This document shows positions 8,388 through 17,777 of a DNA stretch of 64,000 nucleotides, piece by piece (position 1 is the stretch's first letter; each line of letters opens with the position of its first letter). Where the stretch lies: assembly GCA_934270345.1 (NCBI GenBank), contig CAKQPT010000014.1:1-64000 (forward strand), read 5' to 3'. This DNA comes from an uncultured Oribacterium sp. Its GTDB lineage: Bacteria > Bacillota > Clostridia > Lachnospirales > Lachnospiraceae. The notes beneath the pieces were generated by a model, which did not search any database, had not been told where the DNA came from, and worked only from the letters and a program-made list of their open reading frames with translations. Position numbers and translations under genes: made by a program.

Positions 8388-8990
8388 ATGAACACAAAAA
8401 CTAGAATTGCCGTGCTGGTCAGCGGCGGTGGTACCAACCTTCAGGCCCTGATCGATGCACAGCATCGTGGTGAGATCCCGGATGGCGAGATCGTCCTCGT
8501 CGTCGGCTCCCGTGAGGGGATCTATGCGCTGGAGCGTGCAGAAAAGGCCGGCATCGAGCATACCGTCGTGCATAAGGATGAGCCGAAGCTGATTGAAACC
8601 CTGAAGGCCCACCGCATTGACCTCGTCATCCTGGCGGGCTATCTGACGATCCTGGGCCCGGATTTCATCCATGCATATGCGGATCGCATCATCAACATCC
8701 ATCCGTCCCTGATCCCGAGCTTCTGCGGCAAGGGCATGTACGGGCTTCGCCCGCATGAGGCCGCACTTGCCTACGGTGTCAAGGTGACCGGTGCAACCGT
8801 ACATCTCGTAAACGAAATTCCGGATGGCGGACGTATCCTTCTCCAGAAGGCCGTCGCCATCGAGGAGGGCGATACACCGGAGATCCTTCAGAAGCGCGTG
8901 ATGGAGCAGGCAGAGTGGAAGCTCCTGCCGGCTGCCGCCGAGCTGATGAGTAAGGAAATCCGTGAACAGAAGAGTGAACAGGAGGCATAA
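8388..8990 (+). CDS. purN: Phosphoribosylglycinamide formyltransferase PurN
   Basis: Formylates GAR with 10-formyl-tetrahydrofolate. The 200-residue protein has the phosphate loop GGGTNLQAL (15-23) and the catalytic triad known from the E. coli enzyme: Asn and His in the INIHPSLIP block and Asp in PDGG. AGAGGAG precedes the ATG. The gene ends 3 bases before purD. Confidence 0.96.
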   Translation: MNTKTRIAVLVSGGGTNLQALIDAQHRGEIPDGEIVLVVGSREGIYALERAEKAGIEHTVVHKDEPKLIETLKAHRIDLVILAGYLTILGPDFIHAYADRIINIHPSLIPSFCGKGMYGLRPHEAALAYGVKVTGATVHLVNEIPDGGRILLQKAVAIEEGDTPEILQKRVMEQAEWKLLPAAAELMSKEIREQKSEQEA

Positions 8991-8993
8991 ACG

Positions 8994-10259
8994 ATGAGAA
9001 TTGGCGTCGTAGGTGGTGGTGGACGTGAGCATGCCATCATCAAAGCAATCAAGAAGAATCCTTCGGTCGAGAAGCTCTATGCGATCCCTGGCAACGGCGG
9101 TATCGCAAGAGACGCCGAGTGCGTACCGGAGATCAAGGCAACTGATGTCGAGGGCGTCGTAAAGTTCGCCGTCGAGCAGAAGCTGGATTATGTGGTCGTC
9201 GCACCGGATGACCCGCTCGTTGCGGGCATGGTAGACGCACTCGAGGCAGCCGGTATCCCGGCCTTCGGACCGGAGGGCAAGGCAGCCATCATCGAGGGCT
9301 CGAAGGTATTCTCGAAGAACCTGATGAAGAAGTACCACATCCCGACCGCGGGCTATGAAGTATTTACCGACATCCACGCTGCAGAGGCGTATGTCGAGAC
9401 CTGCCCGATCCCGACCGTCATCAAGGCGGACGGACTCGCACTCGGAAAGGGCGTCATCATCGCGATGACCCGTGAAGAGGCGATCGAGGGCATCAAGACC
9501 ATCATGGCAGAGCACAAGTTCGGCCACTCCGGCGACCAGATCGTCATCGAGGAGTACCTCGAGGGTCCGGAGGTGTCCGTCCTCAGCTTCACCGATGGTA
9601 ATGTCGTCGTGCCGATGATCAGCTCCATGGATCACAAGCGTGCCAACGACAACGATGAGGGCCTCAATACCGGCGGTATGGGCACCATCGCACCGAATCC
9701 GTACTACACGAAGGAGATCGCCGATGTCTGCATGGAGACCATCTTCAAGCCGACCATCGAAGCGATGAAGAGCGAGGGCCGTACCTTCAAGGGCTGCCTT
9801 TACTTCGGTCTCATGCTGACGAAGGATGGCCCGAAGGTCATCGAGTACAACTGCCGCTTCGGCGATCCGGAGGCGCAGGTCGTACTGCCACTGCTGGATT
9901 CTGACCTGCTGACCATCATGCAGGCCGTCACCGAGGGCAGACTCGCCGACGTCGAGGTGAAGTGGAAGGATGAATCCGCCTGCTGTATCATCGAGGCATC
10001 CGGCGGATATCCGGTGGCGTACGAGTCCGGCTTCGAGATCACGGGCGTCGATCAGGTGGACAATGTCTACGTCGCAGGTGCAGACCTCCGCGATGGAAAG
10101 CTCTATACCCACGGCGGTCGTGTGCTCGGCGTCGTTGAGACCGCACCGACCCTGAAGGAAGCCATCGATAAGGCCTATGCAAGTGCAGCGAAGGTAAGCT
10201 TCGAGAAGATGCACATGCGGAAGGACATCGGACAGCGTGCGCTGAAGGCGCTGAACTGA
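8994..10259 (+). CDS. purD: Phosphoribosylamine-glycine ligase PurD
   Basis: ATP-grasp enzyme joining glycine to phosphoribosylamine. The 421-residue protein begins with VVGGGGREHAI, has PGNGGIA, and the central ATP-grasp region with IKADGLALGKGVI. The sequence EYNCRFGDPEAQ with metal and substrate ligands follows near 283-294. Only 3 bases separate it from purN, so the two are translated together; GGAGG lies inside the purN end. Confidence 0.97.
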   Translation: MRIGVVGGGGREHAIIKAIKKNPSVEKLYAIPGNGGIARDAECVPEIKATDVEGVVKFAVEQKLDYVVVAPDDPLVAGMVDALEAAGIPAFGPEGKAAIIEGSKVFSKNLMKKYHIPTAGYEVFTDIHAAEAYVETCPIPTVIKADGLALGKGVIIAMTREEAIEGIKTIMAEHKFGHSGDQIVIEEYLEGPEVSVLSFTDGNVVVPMISSMDHKRANDNDEGLNTGGMGTIAPNPYYTKEIADVCMETIFKPTIEAMKSEGRTFKGCLYFGLMLTKDGPKVIEYNCRFGDPEAQVVLPLLDSDLLTIMQAVTEGRLADVEVKWKDESACCIIEASGGYPVAYESGFEITGVDQVDNVYVAGADLRDGKLYTHGGRVLGVVETAPTLKEAIDKAYASAAKVSFEKMHMRKDIGQRALKALN

Positions 10260-10305
10260 GCATCCATATCATTTTAAATACATATATCCAGGAGGATTAC
10301 GATCC

Positions 10306-13300
10306 ATGGTAAATAGAATTTATGTTGAGAAGAAGCAGGGTCTCCGCCACGAGGCACAGGGACTCCGCCATGATATCCGTCACATCCTTCTGATCAAGAA
10401 CCTCACTGACGTACGGCTTCTGAACCGTTACGACGTCGAGGGACTGGACCAGGAGACCTTTGATAAGGCTGTACAGCTCGTCCTCAGCGAGCCGCAGCTC
10501 GATGATGTATCGGCTGAGCTCCCGAAGCAGGACGGTGCGTATGTCTTCGCCGTCGAGTTCCTGCCGGGTCAGTTCGACCAGCGCGCAGACTCTGCCGCAC
10601 AGTGCATCCAGATCCTCACCCAGGGAGAGCGTCCGAAGGTACGTTCCGCGAAGGTGTACCTCCTCTACGGCGATCTGAGCGAGGACGAGATCGCAGAAAT
10701 CAAGAAGTATGTCATCAACCCGGTGGAGTCGAGAGAGGCGTCCCTCGATACCTACGCGACCCTCGATGTGAAGTATGACATCCCGACCGAGGTCGAGACC
10801 CTCACCGGCTTCATCGATGCACCGAATGAGGAGCTCGATGCCTTCCGTCAGGAGAAGGGCCTCGCGATGGACCTCGATGATCTCGAGTTCTGCCGTGACT
10901 ACTTCAAGTCCGAGCACCGTGATCCGAGCATCACGGAGATCCGCATGATCGATACCTACTGGTCCGATCACTGCCGTCATACCACCTTCCTGACCACGAT
11001 CGATCAGGTGGATTTCGCCGATCCGGAGCTTCAGAAGGCCTGGGATCGTTACATCGCAGCCCGCAAGGAGCTGAACCGCACAAAGCCGATCAACCTCATG
11101 GATATCGGCACCCTCGCTGCGAAGGTGCTGAAGAAGGAAGGCAAGCTCCAGAAGCTCGATGAGTCGGAGGAGATCAATGCCTGCACCGTAAAGATCAAGG
11201 TCAATGTCGATGGCGAGGATCAGGACTGGCTCCTGCTCTTTAAGAACGAGACCCATAACCACCCGACCGAGATCGAGCCGTTCGGTGGTGCGGCAACCTG
11301 TATCGGTGGCGCGATCCGTGATCCGCTGTCCGGCAGAAGCTATGTATATCAGGCGATGCGTGTCACCGGTGCCGGCGATCCGACCGTACCGGTACAGGAG
11401 ACCATGAAGGGCAAGCTGCCACAGCGTAAGCTCGTGACCACCGCAGCCAACGGTTACTCCAGCTATGGTAACCAGATCGGCCTCGCGACCGGCCTCGTCG
11501 ATGAGATCTATCATCCGGGCTATGTTGCAAAGCGTATGGAGATCGGTGCCGTCGTCGCAGCCGCACCGGCAGAGAACGTACGTCGTGAGGTTCCGGCACC
11601 GGGTGATGTCGTCATCCTCCTCGGCGGTCGTACCGGTCGTGATGGTATCGGTGGTGCCACCGGTTCCTCCAAGTCGCACAATGTGGAGTCCCTCGAGAAG
11701 GACGGCGCAGAGGTTCAGAAGGGTAATGCACCTGAGGAGCGTAAGCTGCAGCGTCTCTTCCGTAATCCGGAGGCAAGTAAGCTGATCAAGCGCTGCAACG
11801 ACTTCGGTGCCGGCGGTGTATCCGTCGCGATCGGTGAGCTCGCGGATGGTCTCGACATCAACCTCGATAAGGTTCCGAAGAAGTATGCCGGTCTCGATGG
11901 CACAGAGCTTGCGATCTCTGAGTCGCAGGAGCGTATGGCGGTGGTTGTCGCTCCGGAGGATATGGAGCGCTTCCTCGCACTCGCACATGAGGAGAACCTC
12001 GAGGCGACCCACGTGGCAGACGTCACCGACACCAATCGTCTCGTCGCACACTGGAACGGAAAGAATGTCATCGACCTTTCGAGAGACTTCCTGAACAGTA
12101 ACGGTGCCGAGAAGCACATCAGCGTGAAGACCGCGGCGGGCGAAAGCATTGGCCGTCAGGTGAAGGGCAGCTTCGCCGAGAACTACGAGGCACTGGCCGA
12201 GGACCTCAACGTGGTCAGCAAGCGTGGTCTCAGCGAGCGTTTCGACTCCACCATCGGTGCAGGTACCGTGCTGATGCCGTTCGGCGGTAAGAATCAGCGC
12301 ACACCGGTACAGGCGATGGCAGCGAAGATCTCGGTCGAAAAGGGTCATACCGATGATACCTCTGTCATGGCCTATGGATACAACCCGTTCATCACGGAGA
12401 AGAACTGCTACAAGGGTGCCTACCTCGCGGTCGTTGAGTCCGCAGCGAAGCTGATCGCCACCGGCGCTGGCTTCGAGGATACCTACCTCACCTTCCAGGA
12501 GTACTTCGGTAAGCCGGGTCGTACGCCGGAGCGCTGGGGACAGCCGCTCGAGGCACTGCTCGGAGCATTTAACGCACAGCTCGACCTCGGGATCGCCGCA
12601 ATCGGTGGTAAGGACTCCATGTCCGGAACCTTCGAGAAGCTCGATGTTCCGCCTACGCTTGTTTCCTTCGCCATCACCACAGAGGATGCGAAGAACATCG
12701 TGAGCCCGGAGTATAAGGCGGCCGGACATCCGGTTCTCTGGCTGAAGCCGCAGTATCGTGACGAGCTTCCGGTGAAGGAGTCTCTCCTCGCCCTGTTCGC
12801 GTACGTGCACCAGCTCGTACTCGACGGTAAGCTCGCGTCCATCTACACCCCGACCTACGGTGGTGCTGCAGAGGCCGTGCTGAAGCAGTGCATGGGTAAC
12901 GACATCGGCTTCGATTTCGCACCGAGCCTGAGTGTCGAGGACATCTTCGGCTATCAGTACGGCAGCTTCCTTCTGGAGCTTAACAACGCAGCGGACCGTG
13001 ACGCGATCTATAACGATCCGGCCGTGAAGGCAGCGAACATCATCGTGGCGGACCTCGGTGTTACCACGGACAATGAAGAGATCCGTTACAACGACGAGAC
13101 CCTGAAGCTCGCTGACCTCGAGGCATCCTATGAGGATAAGCTCGAAAAGGTATTTACCTGCAATATGAACCTCGATAAGGATACCGAGGAGAGTGCTGCA
13201 GACGTCACGATTCCGGATTACACGGAAGAGGAGTGGGTCGCTCCAGCCATCCAGGTGGAGAAGCCGCATGTCCTGATTCCGGTCTTCCCGGGCAACAACT

Positions 13301-14058
13301 GTGAGTATGATTCTGCAAAGGCCTGCGCCGACGCCGGACTGGATCCTGAGATCATCGTCGTACGCAATATGACGAAGCAGGACATCAGTGATTCCGTCGA
13401 GCAGGTTGCGAAGCGGATCGCCGAGTCGCAGATGATCTTCATCCCGGGTGGCTTCTCCGGTGGTGACGAACCGGACGGCTCTGCGAAGTTCATCACCTCC
13501 TTCTTCCGGAACGAGGCCGTGAAGAACGCAACCATGGATATGCTGAACAAGCGGGATGGTCTTATGCTCGGTATCTGCAACGGCTTCCAGGCCCTCATCA
13601 AGCTCGGTCTCGTACCGTACGGTGAGATCCGTGATACCGATGAGCACTGTCCGACGCTTACCTTCAACACGATCGGACGCCACCAGTCGAAGATCGTCAA
13701 CATCCGTGTGGCTTCGAACATGTCTCCATGGCTTGCAGACACGGAGCCGGGTGACATCTACAGCGTACCGATCTCGCACGGCGAGGGCCGCTTCCTCTGT
13801 GAGCCGGCACTTTTCCAGCAGCTCGTCGAGAACGGTCAGATCGCGACCCAGTACGTGGATCTCGAGGGTCATCCGACCATGGATATCCAGTACAACCCGA
13901 ACGGCTCCTACTATGCAGTTGAGGGTATCACCTCGCCGGATGGTCGTGTCCTCGGTAAGATGGGTCACGCAGAGCGCTGGGGCAGCGGACTGTATAAGAA
14001 CGTACCTGGTAACTATGATATGGGTCTCTTCCGCGCAGCGAAGGAGTACTTCAACTAA
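10306..14058 (+). CDS. purL: Phosphoribosylformylglycinamidine synthase PurL, one-piece form
   Basis: Converts FGAR to FGAM with glutamine and ATP. At 1250 residues it is the large clostridial-type enzyme with synthetase and glutaminase fused, unlike the PurS/PurQ/PurL set of Bacillus. The synthetase part shows SDHCRHTTF near 224-232, KNETHNHPTEIEPFGGAATCIGG, and a second half with GGKDSMSG. The C-terminal class I glutaminase has FPGNNCEYDSAKA, the nucleophile region GLMLGICNGFQAL, and PISHGEGRF with the catalytic His. CAGGAGG lies upstream of the ATG. It is the last gene of the operon and a strong terminator follows. Confidence 0.97.
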   Translation: MVNRIYVEKKQGLRHEAQGLRHDIRHILLIKNLTDVRLLNRYDVEGLDQETFDKAVQLVLSEPQLDDVSAELPKQDGAYVFAVEFLPGQFDQRADSAAQCIQILTQGERPKVRSAKVYLLYGDLSEDEIAEIKKYVINPVESREASLDTYATLDVKYDIPTEVETLTGFIDAPNEELDAFRQEKGLAMDLDDLEFCRDYFKSEHRDPSITEIRMIDTYWSDHCRHTTFLTTIDQVDFADPELQKAWDRYIAARKELNRTKPINLMDIGTLAAKVLKKEGKLQKLDESEEINACTVKIKVNVDGEDQDWLLLFKNETHNHPTEIEPFGGAATCIGGAIRDPLSGRSYVYQAMRVTGAGDPTVPVQETMKGKLPQRKLVTTAANGYSSYGNQIGLATGLVDEIYHPGYVAKRMEIGAVVAAAPAENVRREVPAPGDVVILLGGRTGRDGIGGATGSSKSHNVESLEKDGAEVQKGNAPEERKLQRLFRNPEASKLIKRCNDFGAGGVSVAIGELADGLDINLDKVPKKYAGLDGTELAISESQERMAVVVAPEDMERFLALAHEENLEATHVADVTDTNRLVAHWNGKNVIDLSRDFLNSNGAEKHISVKTAAGESIGRQVKGSFAENYEALAEDLNVVSKRGLSERFDSTIGAGTVLMPFGGKNQRTPVQAMAAKISVEKGHTDDTSVMAYGYNPFITEKNCYKGAYLAVVESAAKLIATGAGFEDTYLTFQEYFGKPGRTPERWGQPLEALLGAFNAQLDLGIAAIGGKDSMSGTFEKLDVPPTLVSFAITTEDAKNIVSPEYKAAGHPVLWLKPQYRDELPVKESLLALFAYVHQLVLDGKLASIYTPTYGGAAEAVLKQCMGNDIGFDFAPSLSVEDIFGYQYGSFLLELNNAADRDAIYNDPAVKAANIIVADLGVTTDNEEIRYNDETLKLADLEASYEDKLEKVFTCNMNLDKDTEESAADVTIPDYTEEEWVAPAIQVEKPHVLIPVFPGNNCEYDSAKACADAGLDPEIIVVRNMTKQDISDSVEQVAKRIAESQMIFIPGGFSGGDEPDGSAKFITSFFRNEAVKNATMDMLNKRDGLMLGICNGFQALIKLGLVPYGEIRDTDEHCPTLTFNTIGRHQSKIVNIRVASNMSPWLADTEPGDIYSVPISHGEGRFLCEPALFQQLVENGQIATQYVDLEGHPTMDIQYNPNGSYYAVEGITSPDGRVLGKMGHAERWGSGLYKNVPGNYDMGLFRAAKEYFN

Positions 14059-14090
14059 ATACTTTCATTTCAAGTATAACTAAAAGTTAG

Positions 14091-14119
14091 TAGACTTCGC
14101 ACAGAGCTATAACTATAAT
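14091..14119 (+). promoter_or_regulatory. Possible promoter for amt, upstream of the terminator
   Basis: TAGACT (14091-14096), a 17-base spacer and TATAAT (14114-14119). A transcript from here would meet the terminator at 14133-14163 within 40 bases, so if it serves amt the terminator would act as an attenuator. Confidence 0.4.
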
Positions 14120-14132
14120 ACCGCTCATAGGC

Positions 14133-14163
14133 AAGGGCGTCTGGATTTTCCAGACGCCCTTTT
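14133..14163 (+). terminator. Terminator between purL and amt
   Basis: A perfect 12-bp stem (AAGGGCGTCTGG with CCAGACGCCCTT) around ATTTT, followed by TTTA. It most simply ends the purine operon. Confidence 0.88.
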
Positions 14164-14187
14164 ACTATATCTATCAGGAGGAGAGTT

Positions 14188-15969
14188 ATGGAAATCAGTT
14201 TGTCTACCGTTACCTGGGTGCTGATCGCAACCGCACTCATCTACTTCATGCAGGCAGGCTTCGCGCTATGTGAAGCAGGTCTCACCCGTGCGAAGAATAC
14301 CGGCAATATCCTCATGAAAAACATGATGGATTTCTGTATCGGTACGCCGTGCTTCTGGCTCGTCGGCTTCGGCCTGATGTTCGCCGGTACCGGTCCACTG
14401 GTCGGAGGCTTCGATCCGCTGATCCGGGGAAGCTACACCGCTGCGAATTCCGTGGTACCGCAGAACATGCCGCTCTGGTGCTACGTGATCTTCGAGACGG
14501 TCTTCTGCGCAACGGCTGCCACCATCGTTTCCGGCTCCATGGCCGAGCGCACCAACTTCAAGGCCTACTGTGTATACTCCGCGGTCATCTCCCTGATCAT
14601 CTACCCGATCGAAGGCCACTGGGTATGGGGCGGTGGATGGCTGAGCGCCATGGGCTTCCACGATTTCGCAGGTTCCGCTGCGGTTCATATGACCGGCGGA
14701 CTGATCGCCTGCCTCGGTGCATGGATGCTCGGACCTCGTATCGGTAAGTATGACCGGAACGGAAAGGCACGTGCGATCCCGGGCCACAACATGCTGGCTG
14801 CTGCACTCGGAGTATTTATCCTCTGGTTCTGCTGGTTCGGTTTCAATGGTGGCTCCACCGCAGCGATGGCGACCGAGGACAATGCCATCACCGCGGCAAC
14901 CGCGTTTATGACCACGAACCTGGCCGCTGCTGTTGCGACCGTCACCACGATGATCTTTACCTGGGTCCGCTATGGTAAGCCGGATGTATCGATGACCTTC
15001 AATGGTGCACTCGCAGGCCTGGTGGCCATCACCGCACCTTGCGACTGCGTCACGCCGGTGGGGGCCTTCTTCATTGGCCTCGTCGCTGGTATCCTCGTCG
15101 TACTGTCGGTTGAGTTTTTTGATAACAAGGCAAAGATCGATGATCCGGTCGGTGCCGTATCCGTCCATATGGCAAACGGCATGTGGGGTACCATCGCCGT
15201 CGGCCTCTTCTCCACCGGTGCAGATGGTGTCGGTGTCGGCCTCTTCTACGGCGGCGGACTCGCACAGCTCGGTGTACAGGTGCTCGGTGTCATCGGCATC
15301 GCGGCGTACACACTCATCACCATGTTTATCGTCTTTAAGATCATCGATAAGACCATCGGTCTCCGCGTACCGGCGAAGATTGAAATCGATGGCCTCGACG
15401 TGCATGAGCACGGCCTGACCTCTGCATACTCCGGTTTCTCGATCACGGATGTCACCGACATGACGGTCGAGGCAAACGAGAATACCGATCTCGGTGAAAA
15501 TGAGTATGAGAAGGCGTCGGACGCCCAGAAGAACGCGGCGATCAAGGTGGCGGAGGTAGCGGAAACCACGACAACCGCCGCTGCAGACGCCGGCGTGGTC
15601 ACACCGTATATTACGGATATGCATAAGGTATCCATCATCTGCCGTCTCTCCAGCTTCGATGCGCTGAAGAGAGCACTCAACAGCCTCGGTGTCACCGGTA
15701 TGACGGTGACGCAGGTCATGGGCTCCGGTCTCCAGCGTGGTTCGCAGGAGAAGTACCGTGGTGTTACCGTCGATTCCACGCTGATCCCGAAGATCAAGGT
15801 CGAGGTCATCGTGTCGAAGATTCCGGTCGACCACGTCATCGAAACCGCGAAGAAGACACTCTATACCGGTCACATCGGCGATGGCAAGATCTTCGTTTAC
15901 AATGTGATGCGTGCCGTCAAGGTACGTACCGGCGAGGAAGGCTATGAGGCCATCCAGGATGTCGAGTAA
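14188..15969 (+). CDS. Ammonium transporter with a fused C-terminal PII signalling domain
   Basis: Residues 1-400 form an Amt/MEP/Rh channel with about 11 membrane segments. The conserved Asp and first channel His lie in DFAGSAAVHMTGG and the second His in GAVSVHMANGMWG. A linker of about 75 residues leads to a complete PII (GlnB/GlnK) domain at 478-590: MHKVSIICRL at its start, the T loop with Tyr near 523 in GSQEKYRGVT, and the TGHIGDGKIFV nucleotide loop. In most bacteria GlnK is a separate partner that plugs Amt; here the sensor is tethered to the channel. GGAGGAG lies 7 bases before the ATG. The gene appears monocistronic, with terminators on both sides. Confidence 0.94.
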   Translation: MEISLSTVTWVLIATALIYFMQAGFALCEAGLTRAKNTGNILMKNMMDFCIGTPCFWLVGFGLMFAGTGPLVGGFDPLIRGSYTAANSVVPQNMPLWCYVIFETVFCATAATIVSGSMAERTNFKAYCVYSAVISLIIYPIEGHWVWGGGWLSAMGFHDFAGSAAVHMTGGLIACLGAWMLGPRIGKYDRNGKARAIPGHNMLAAALGVFILWFCWFGFNGGSTAAMATEDNAITAATAFMTTNLAAAVATVTTMIFTWVRYGKPDVSMTFNGALAGLVAITAPCDCVTPVGAFFIGLVAGILVVLSVEFFDNKAKIDDPVGAVSVHMANGMWGTIAVGLFSTGADGVGVGLFYGGGLAQLGVQVLGVIGIAAYTLITMFIVFKIIDKTIGLRVPAKIEIDGLDVHEHGLTSAYSGFSITDVTDMTVEANENTDLGENEYEKASDAQKNAAIKVAEVAETTTTAAADAGVVTPYITDMHKVSIICRLSSFDALKRALNSLGVTGMTVTQVMGSGLQRGSQEKYRGVTVDSTLIPKIKVEVIVSKIPVDHVIETAKKTLYTGHIGDGKIFVYNVMRAVKVRTGEEGYEAIQDVE

Positions 15970-16036
15970 ACTCAGTCATATCGGGGCGGTTCCCCGTTTG
16001 ACATATACAACATAAGACAATGTTTTATCCGCTGGA

Positions 16037-16060
16037 AGCGTCCCGTGAGGGGCGCTTTTT
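16037..16060 (+). terminator. Terminator after the amt-PII gene
   Basis: AGCGTCCC pairs with GGGGCGCT (one G-U) around GTGA and is followed by TTTT. Confidence 0.85.
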
Positions 16061-16156
16061 GCGACTTGTTGCCGCTACAGGCCTGTGTTATAATGTGTGA
16101 ATGATTTGACATAAGTGCCACAACTGTCACTCGGCACGGATGAGGGGAAAAAGGAA

Positions 16157-16984
16157 ATGAAGAAGAATACAAATGTAGTTTCACTGGTGGTCATCGGTGC
16201 AGGTATCATCGCTGCAGTCGCAACGGGTATGCAGTCCAGAAATGCGAATGCGATTCCGAAGGATGCGATCGTTGCAAGTGGTAGTGCACAGGGTATGGAG
16301 GGACCGGTGAAGGTCGAGGTCGCGTTCTCTCAGGATAAGATCTACAGTGTGACCGTCACCGAGGCGAACGAGACACCGGATATCGGAACGAAGGCCATCG
16401 ATGCACTGCCGGGTACCATCGTCGCGGAGAACAGTCTGAATGTGGATGCGGTTTCCGGTGCGACGATCACCTCTACGGCGATCAAGAATGCCGCTGCACA
16501 GGCGATGTCTGACGCGGGTGTTGATCCGTCTGCCTTCGGCTATGCAGGCGAGGCGGATGCAGAGACCGAGGCTGCGGAGACGGAGAGTGAAGCCGCTGCT
16601 GCAGAGACAGAAGCGGGTGGTGACGCTGATTCCGTACAGAAGGCGCATGACGCCGCTGCCGGTAAGACAGCGGGTGCAGATGGGTATCTGAACCGCTACA
16701 GCGCAGATGCGACCGTGGCTGTCGCGGCAGAAAGCACGGCAGACGAAGCTGTCAGCACAGAGGGTGGATCCGTACAGAAAGCGCATGACGCCGCTGCCGG
16801 TAAGACAGCGGGGGCAGATGGGTATCTGAACCGCTACAGCGCAGATGCGACCGTAGCTGCCACGGCAGAAAACACGGCAGACGAAGCTGTCAGCACAGAG
16901 GGTGGATCCGTACAGAAGGCACATGATGCTGCAGCTGGTAAGGTATCCGGTGCTGCCGGCTACCTCAACCGTTATAGCGCATAA
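16157..16984 (+). CDS. Membrane-anchored FMN-binding protein with KAHDAAAGK repeats
   Basis: An N-terminal hydrophobic segment (7-24) anchors or exports the protein. Residues 45-120 form an FMN_bind domain like that of RnfG, with DAVSGATITST (97-107); in this family ApbE attaches FMN through a phosphodiester bond to the Thr of SGAT, here Thr103. From residue 159 a 46-residue unit starting SVQKAHDAAAGK and containing GYLNRYSA occurs 2.5 times, encoded by 138-bp DNA repeats. The start at 16157 is chosen over 16115 because of GAGGGG upstream. Electron transfer outside the membrane is a reasonable role; the repeat function is unknown to me. Confidence 0.82.
   Translation: MKKNTNVVSLVVIGAGIIAAVATGMQSRNANAIPKDAIVASGSAQGMEGPVKVEVAFSQDKIYSVTVTEANETPDIGTKAIDALPGTIVAENSLNVDAVSGATITSTAIKNAAAQAMSDAGVDPSAFGYAGEADAETEAAETESEAAAAETEAGGDADSVQKAHDAAAGKTAGADGYLNRYSADATVAVAAESTADEAVSTEGGSVQKAHDAAAGKTAGADGYLNRYSADATVAATAENTADEAVSTEGGSVQKAHDAAAGKVSGAAGYLNRYSA
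16631..16981 (+). repeat. 138-bp tandem repeat, about 2.5 copies, inside the FMN-binding gene
   Basis: Units start at 16631, 16769 and 16907; the last stops at the gene end after 75 bases. The first two are nearly identical at DNA level, which points to recent duplication; the third has more silent and missense changes. Confidence 0.95.
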
Positions 16985-17004
16985 ATGCAGGAAATGAATG
17001 AACA

Positions 17005-17033
17005 GTCGCCGGGAATTTCCCGGCGGCTTTTTT
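17005..17033 (+). terminator. Terminator after the FMN-binding gene
   Basis: GTCGCCGGG pairs with CCCGGCGGC around AATTT and is followed by TTTTTT. Confidence 0.88.
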
Positions 17034-17150
17034 AATGCTTTCGTAATGGTTTCCATCGATGATACCAGATGCCCTTTATAGCATTATCGGGTAAAATGAA
17101 GATAAGATAGCATCTCACGAAAAATGATGGATGATGATTTCAAGAATTTA

Positions 17151-17180
17151 TGTGACGCCGTCCCATCTTCCCGGTGTATA
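17151..17180 (+). promoter_or_regulatory. Possible ECF-type promoter before the sigma factor gene
   Basis: TGTGACG (17151-17157) and GGTGTATA (17173-17180) are 15 bases apart just upstream of the gene, with no good sigma-A promoter here. Autoregulation is common for ECF genes, but the motif assignment is only a guess. Confidence 0.28.
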
Positions 17181-17210
17181 TAGATGAAAGGACAGAACAG
17201 AGGACACAGC

Positions 17211-17777
17211 ATGAACGATCAGGATATCCTCGACCTTTACTTCGCAAGGTCGGAAAGCGCGATCAGCGCAACGAATGAAAAATACGGAAAGTACTGCCAT
17301 ACGGTCGCGATGAACATACTGTACAGTCACGAGGACAGTGAGGAGTGTGTGAACGATACCTGGCTCCGGGCCTGGGGTGCGATTCCACCGAAGCGTCCGG
17401 CGATGCTCCGGACCTTTCTCGGAAAGATCACCCGGAATCTGGCGCTGAATCGCTGGGAGCATACCCATGCAGATAAGCGTGGCCGGGGTGAAACCGCAGC
17501 GGCGCTCGATGAGCTCACAGAGTGCGTGGCAGATACCCGGGCGGGACAGCCGGATCAGCTTCCGGAACAGTTGACATTGACCGAATGTATCAACCGCTTT
17601 CTGGAAAACCAGAAGCCGGAGAACCGGAAGCTTTTCGTCCGCCGCTACTGGTACCTTTCGGAAATAAAGGAAATCGCCGGTGACTATGGCTTTACCGAAA
17701 GCAAGGTCAAGATGACACTGAGCCGCATGCGTGCACAGCTCATGGCCGAGTTGGAAAAGGAAGGCATCTCATGTTGA
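17211..17777 (+). CDS. ECF-type RNA polymerase sigma factor
   Basis: The 188-residue protein has sigma region 2 (HEDSEECVNDTWLRAW and the following ITRNLALNRW) and region 4 with a helix-turn-helix near its end (EIAGDYGFTESKVKMTLSRMR). There is no region 1 or 3, as expected for extracytoplasmic-function factors. The ATG at 17211 has GAGGACA upstream; an earlier in-frame ATG at 17184 has no ribosome site. Its stop overlaps the start of the next gene (ATGTTGA), a mark of translational coupling with an anti-sigma factor. Target genes cannot be read from the window beyond the operon itself. Confidence 0.9.
   Translation: MNDQDILDLYFARSESAISATNEKYGKYCHTVAMNILYSHEDSEECVNDTWLRAWGAIPPKRPAMLRTFLGKITRNLALNRWEHTHADKRGRGETAAALDELTECVADTRAGQPDQLPEQLTLTECINRFLENQKPENRKLFVRRYWYLSEIKEIAGDYGFTESKVKMTLSRMRAQLMAELEKEGISC

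Noticed and set aside
10297..13968. 1223-codon open frame on the minus strand opposite purL
   Set aside because: It is an artefact of the strong codon bias of purL; it has no ribosome site and no recognisable domain. Similar long minus-strand frames opposite htpG, purV, purD, amt, rnfC and atpA were rejected for the same reason.
16631..16981. CRISPR array
   Set aside because: The only long direct repeats are 138 bp, in frame and coding, with no spacers. No CRISPR-like array was seen elsewhere in the window.
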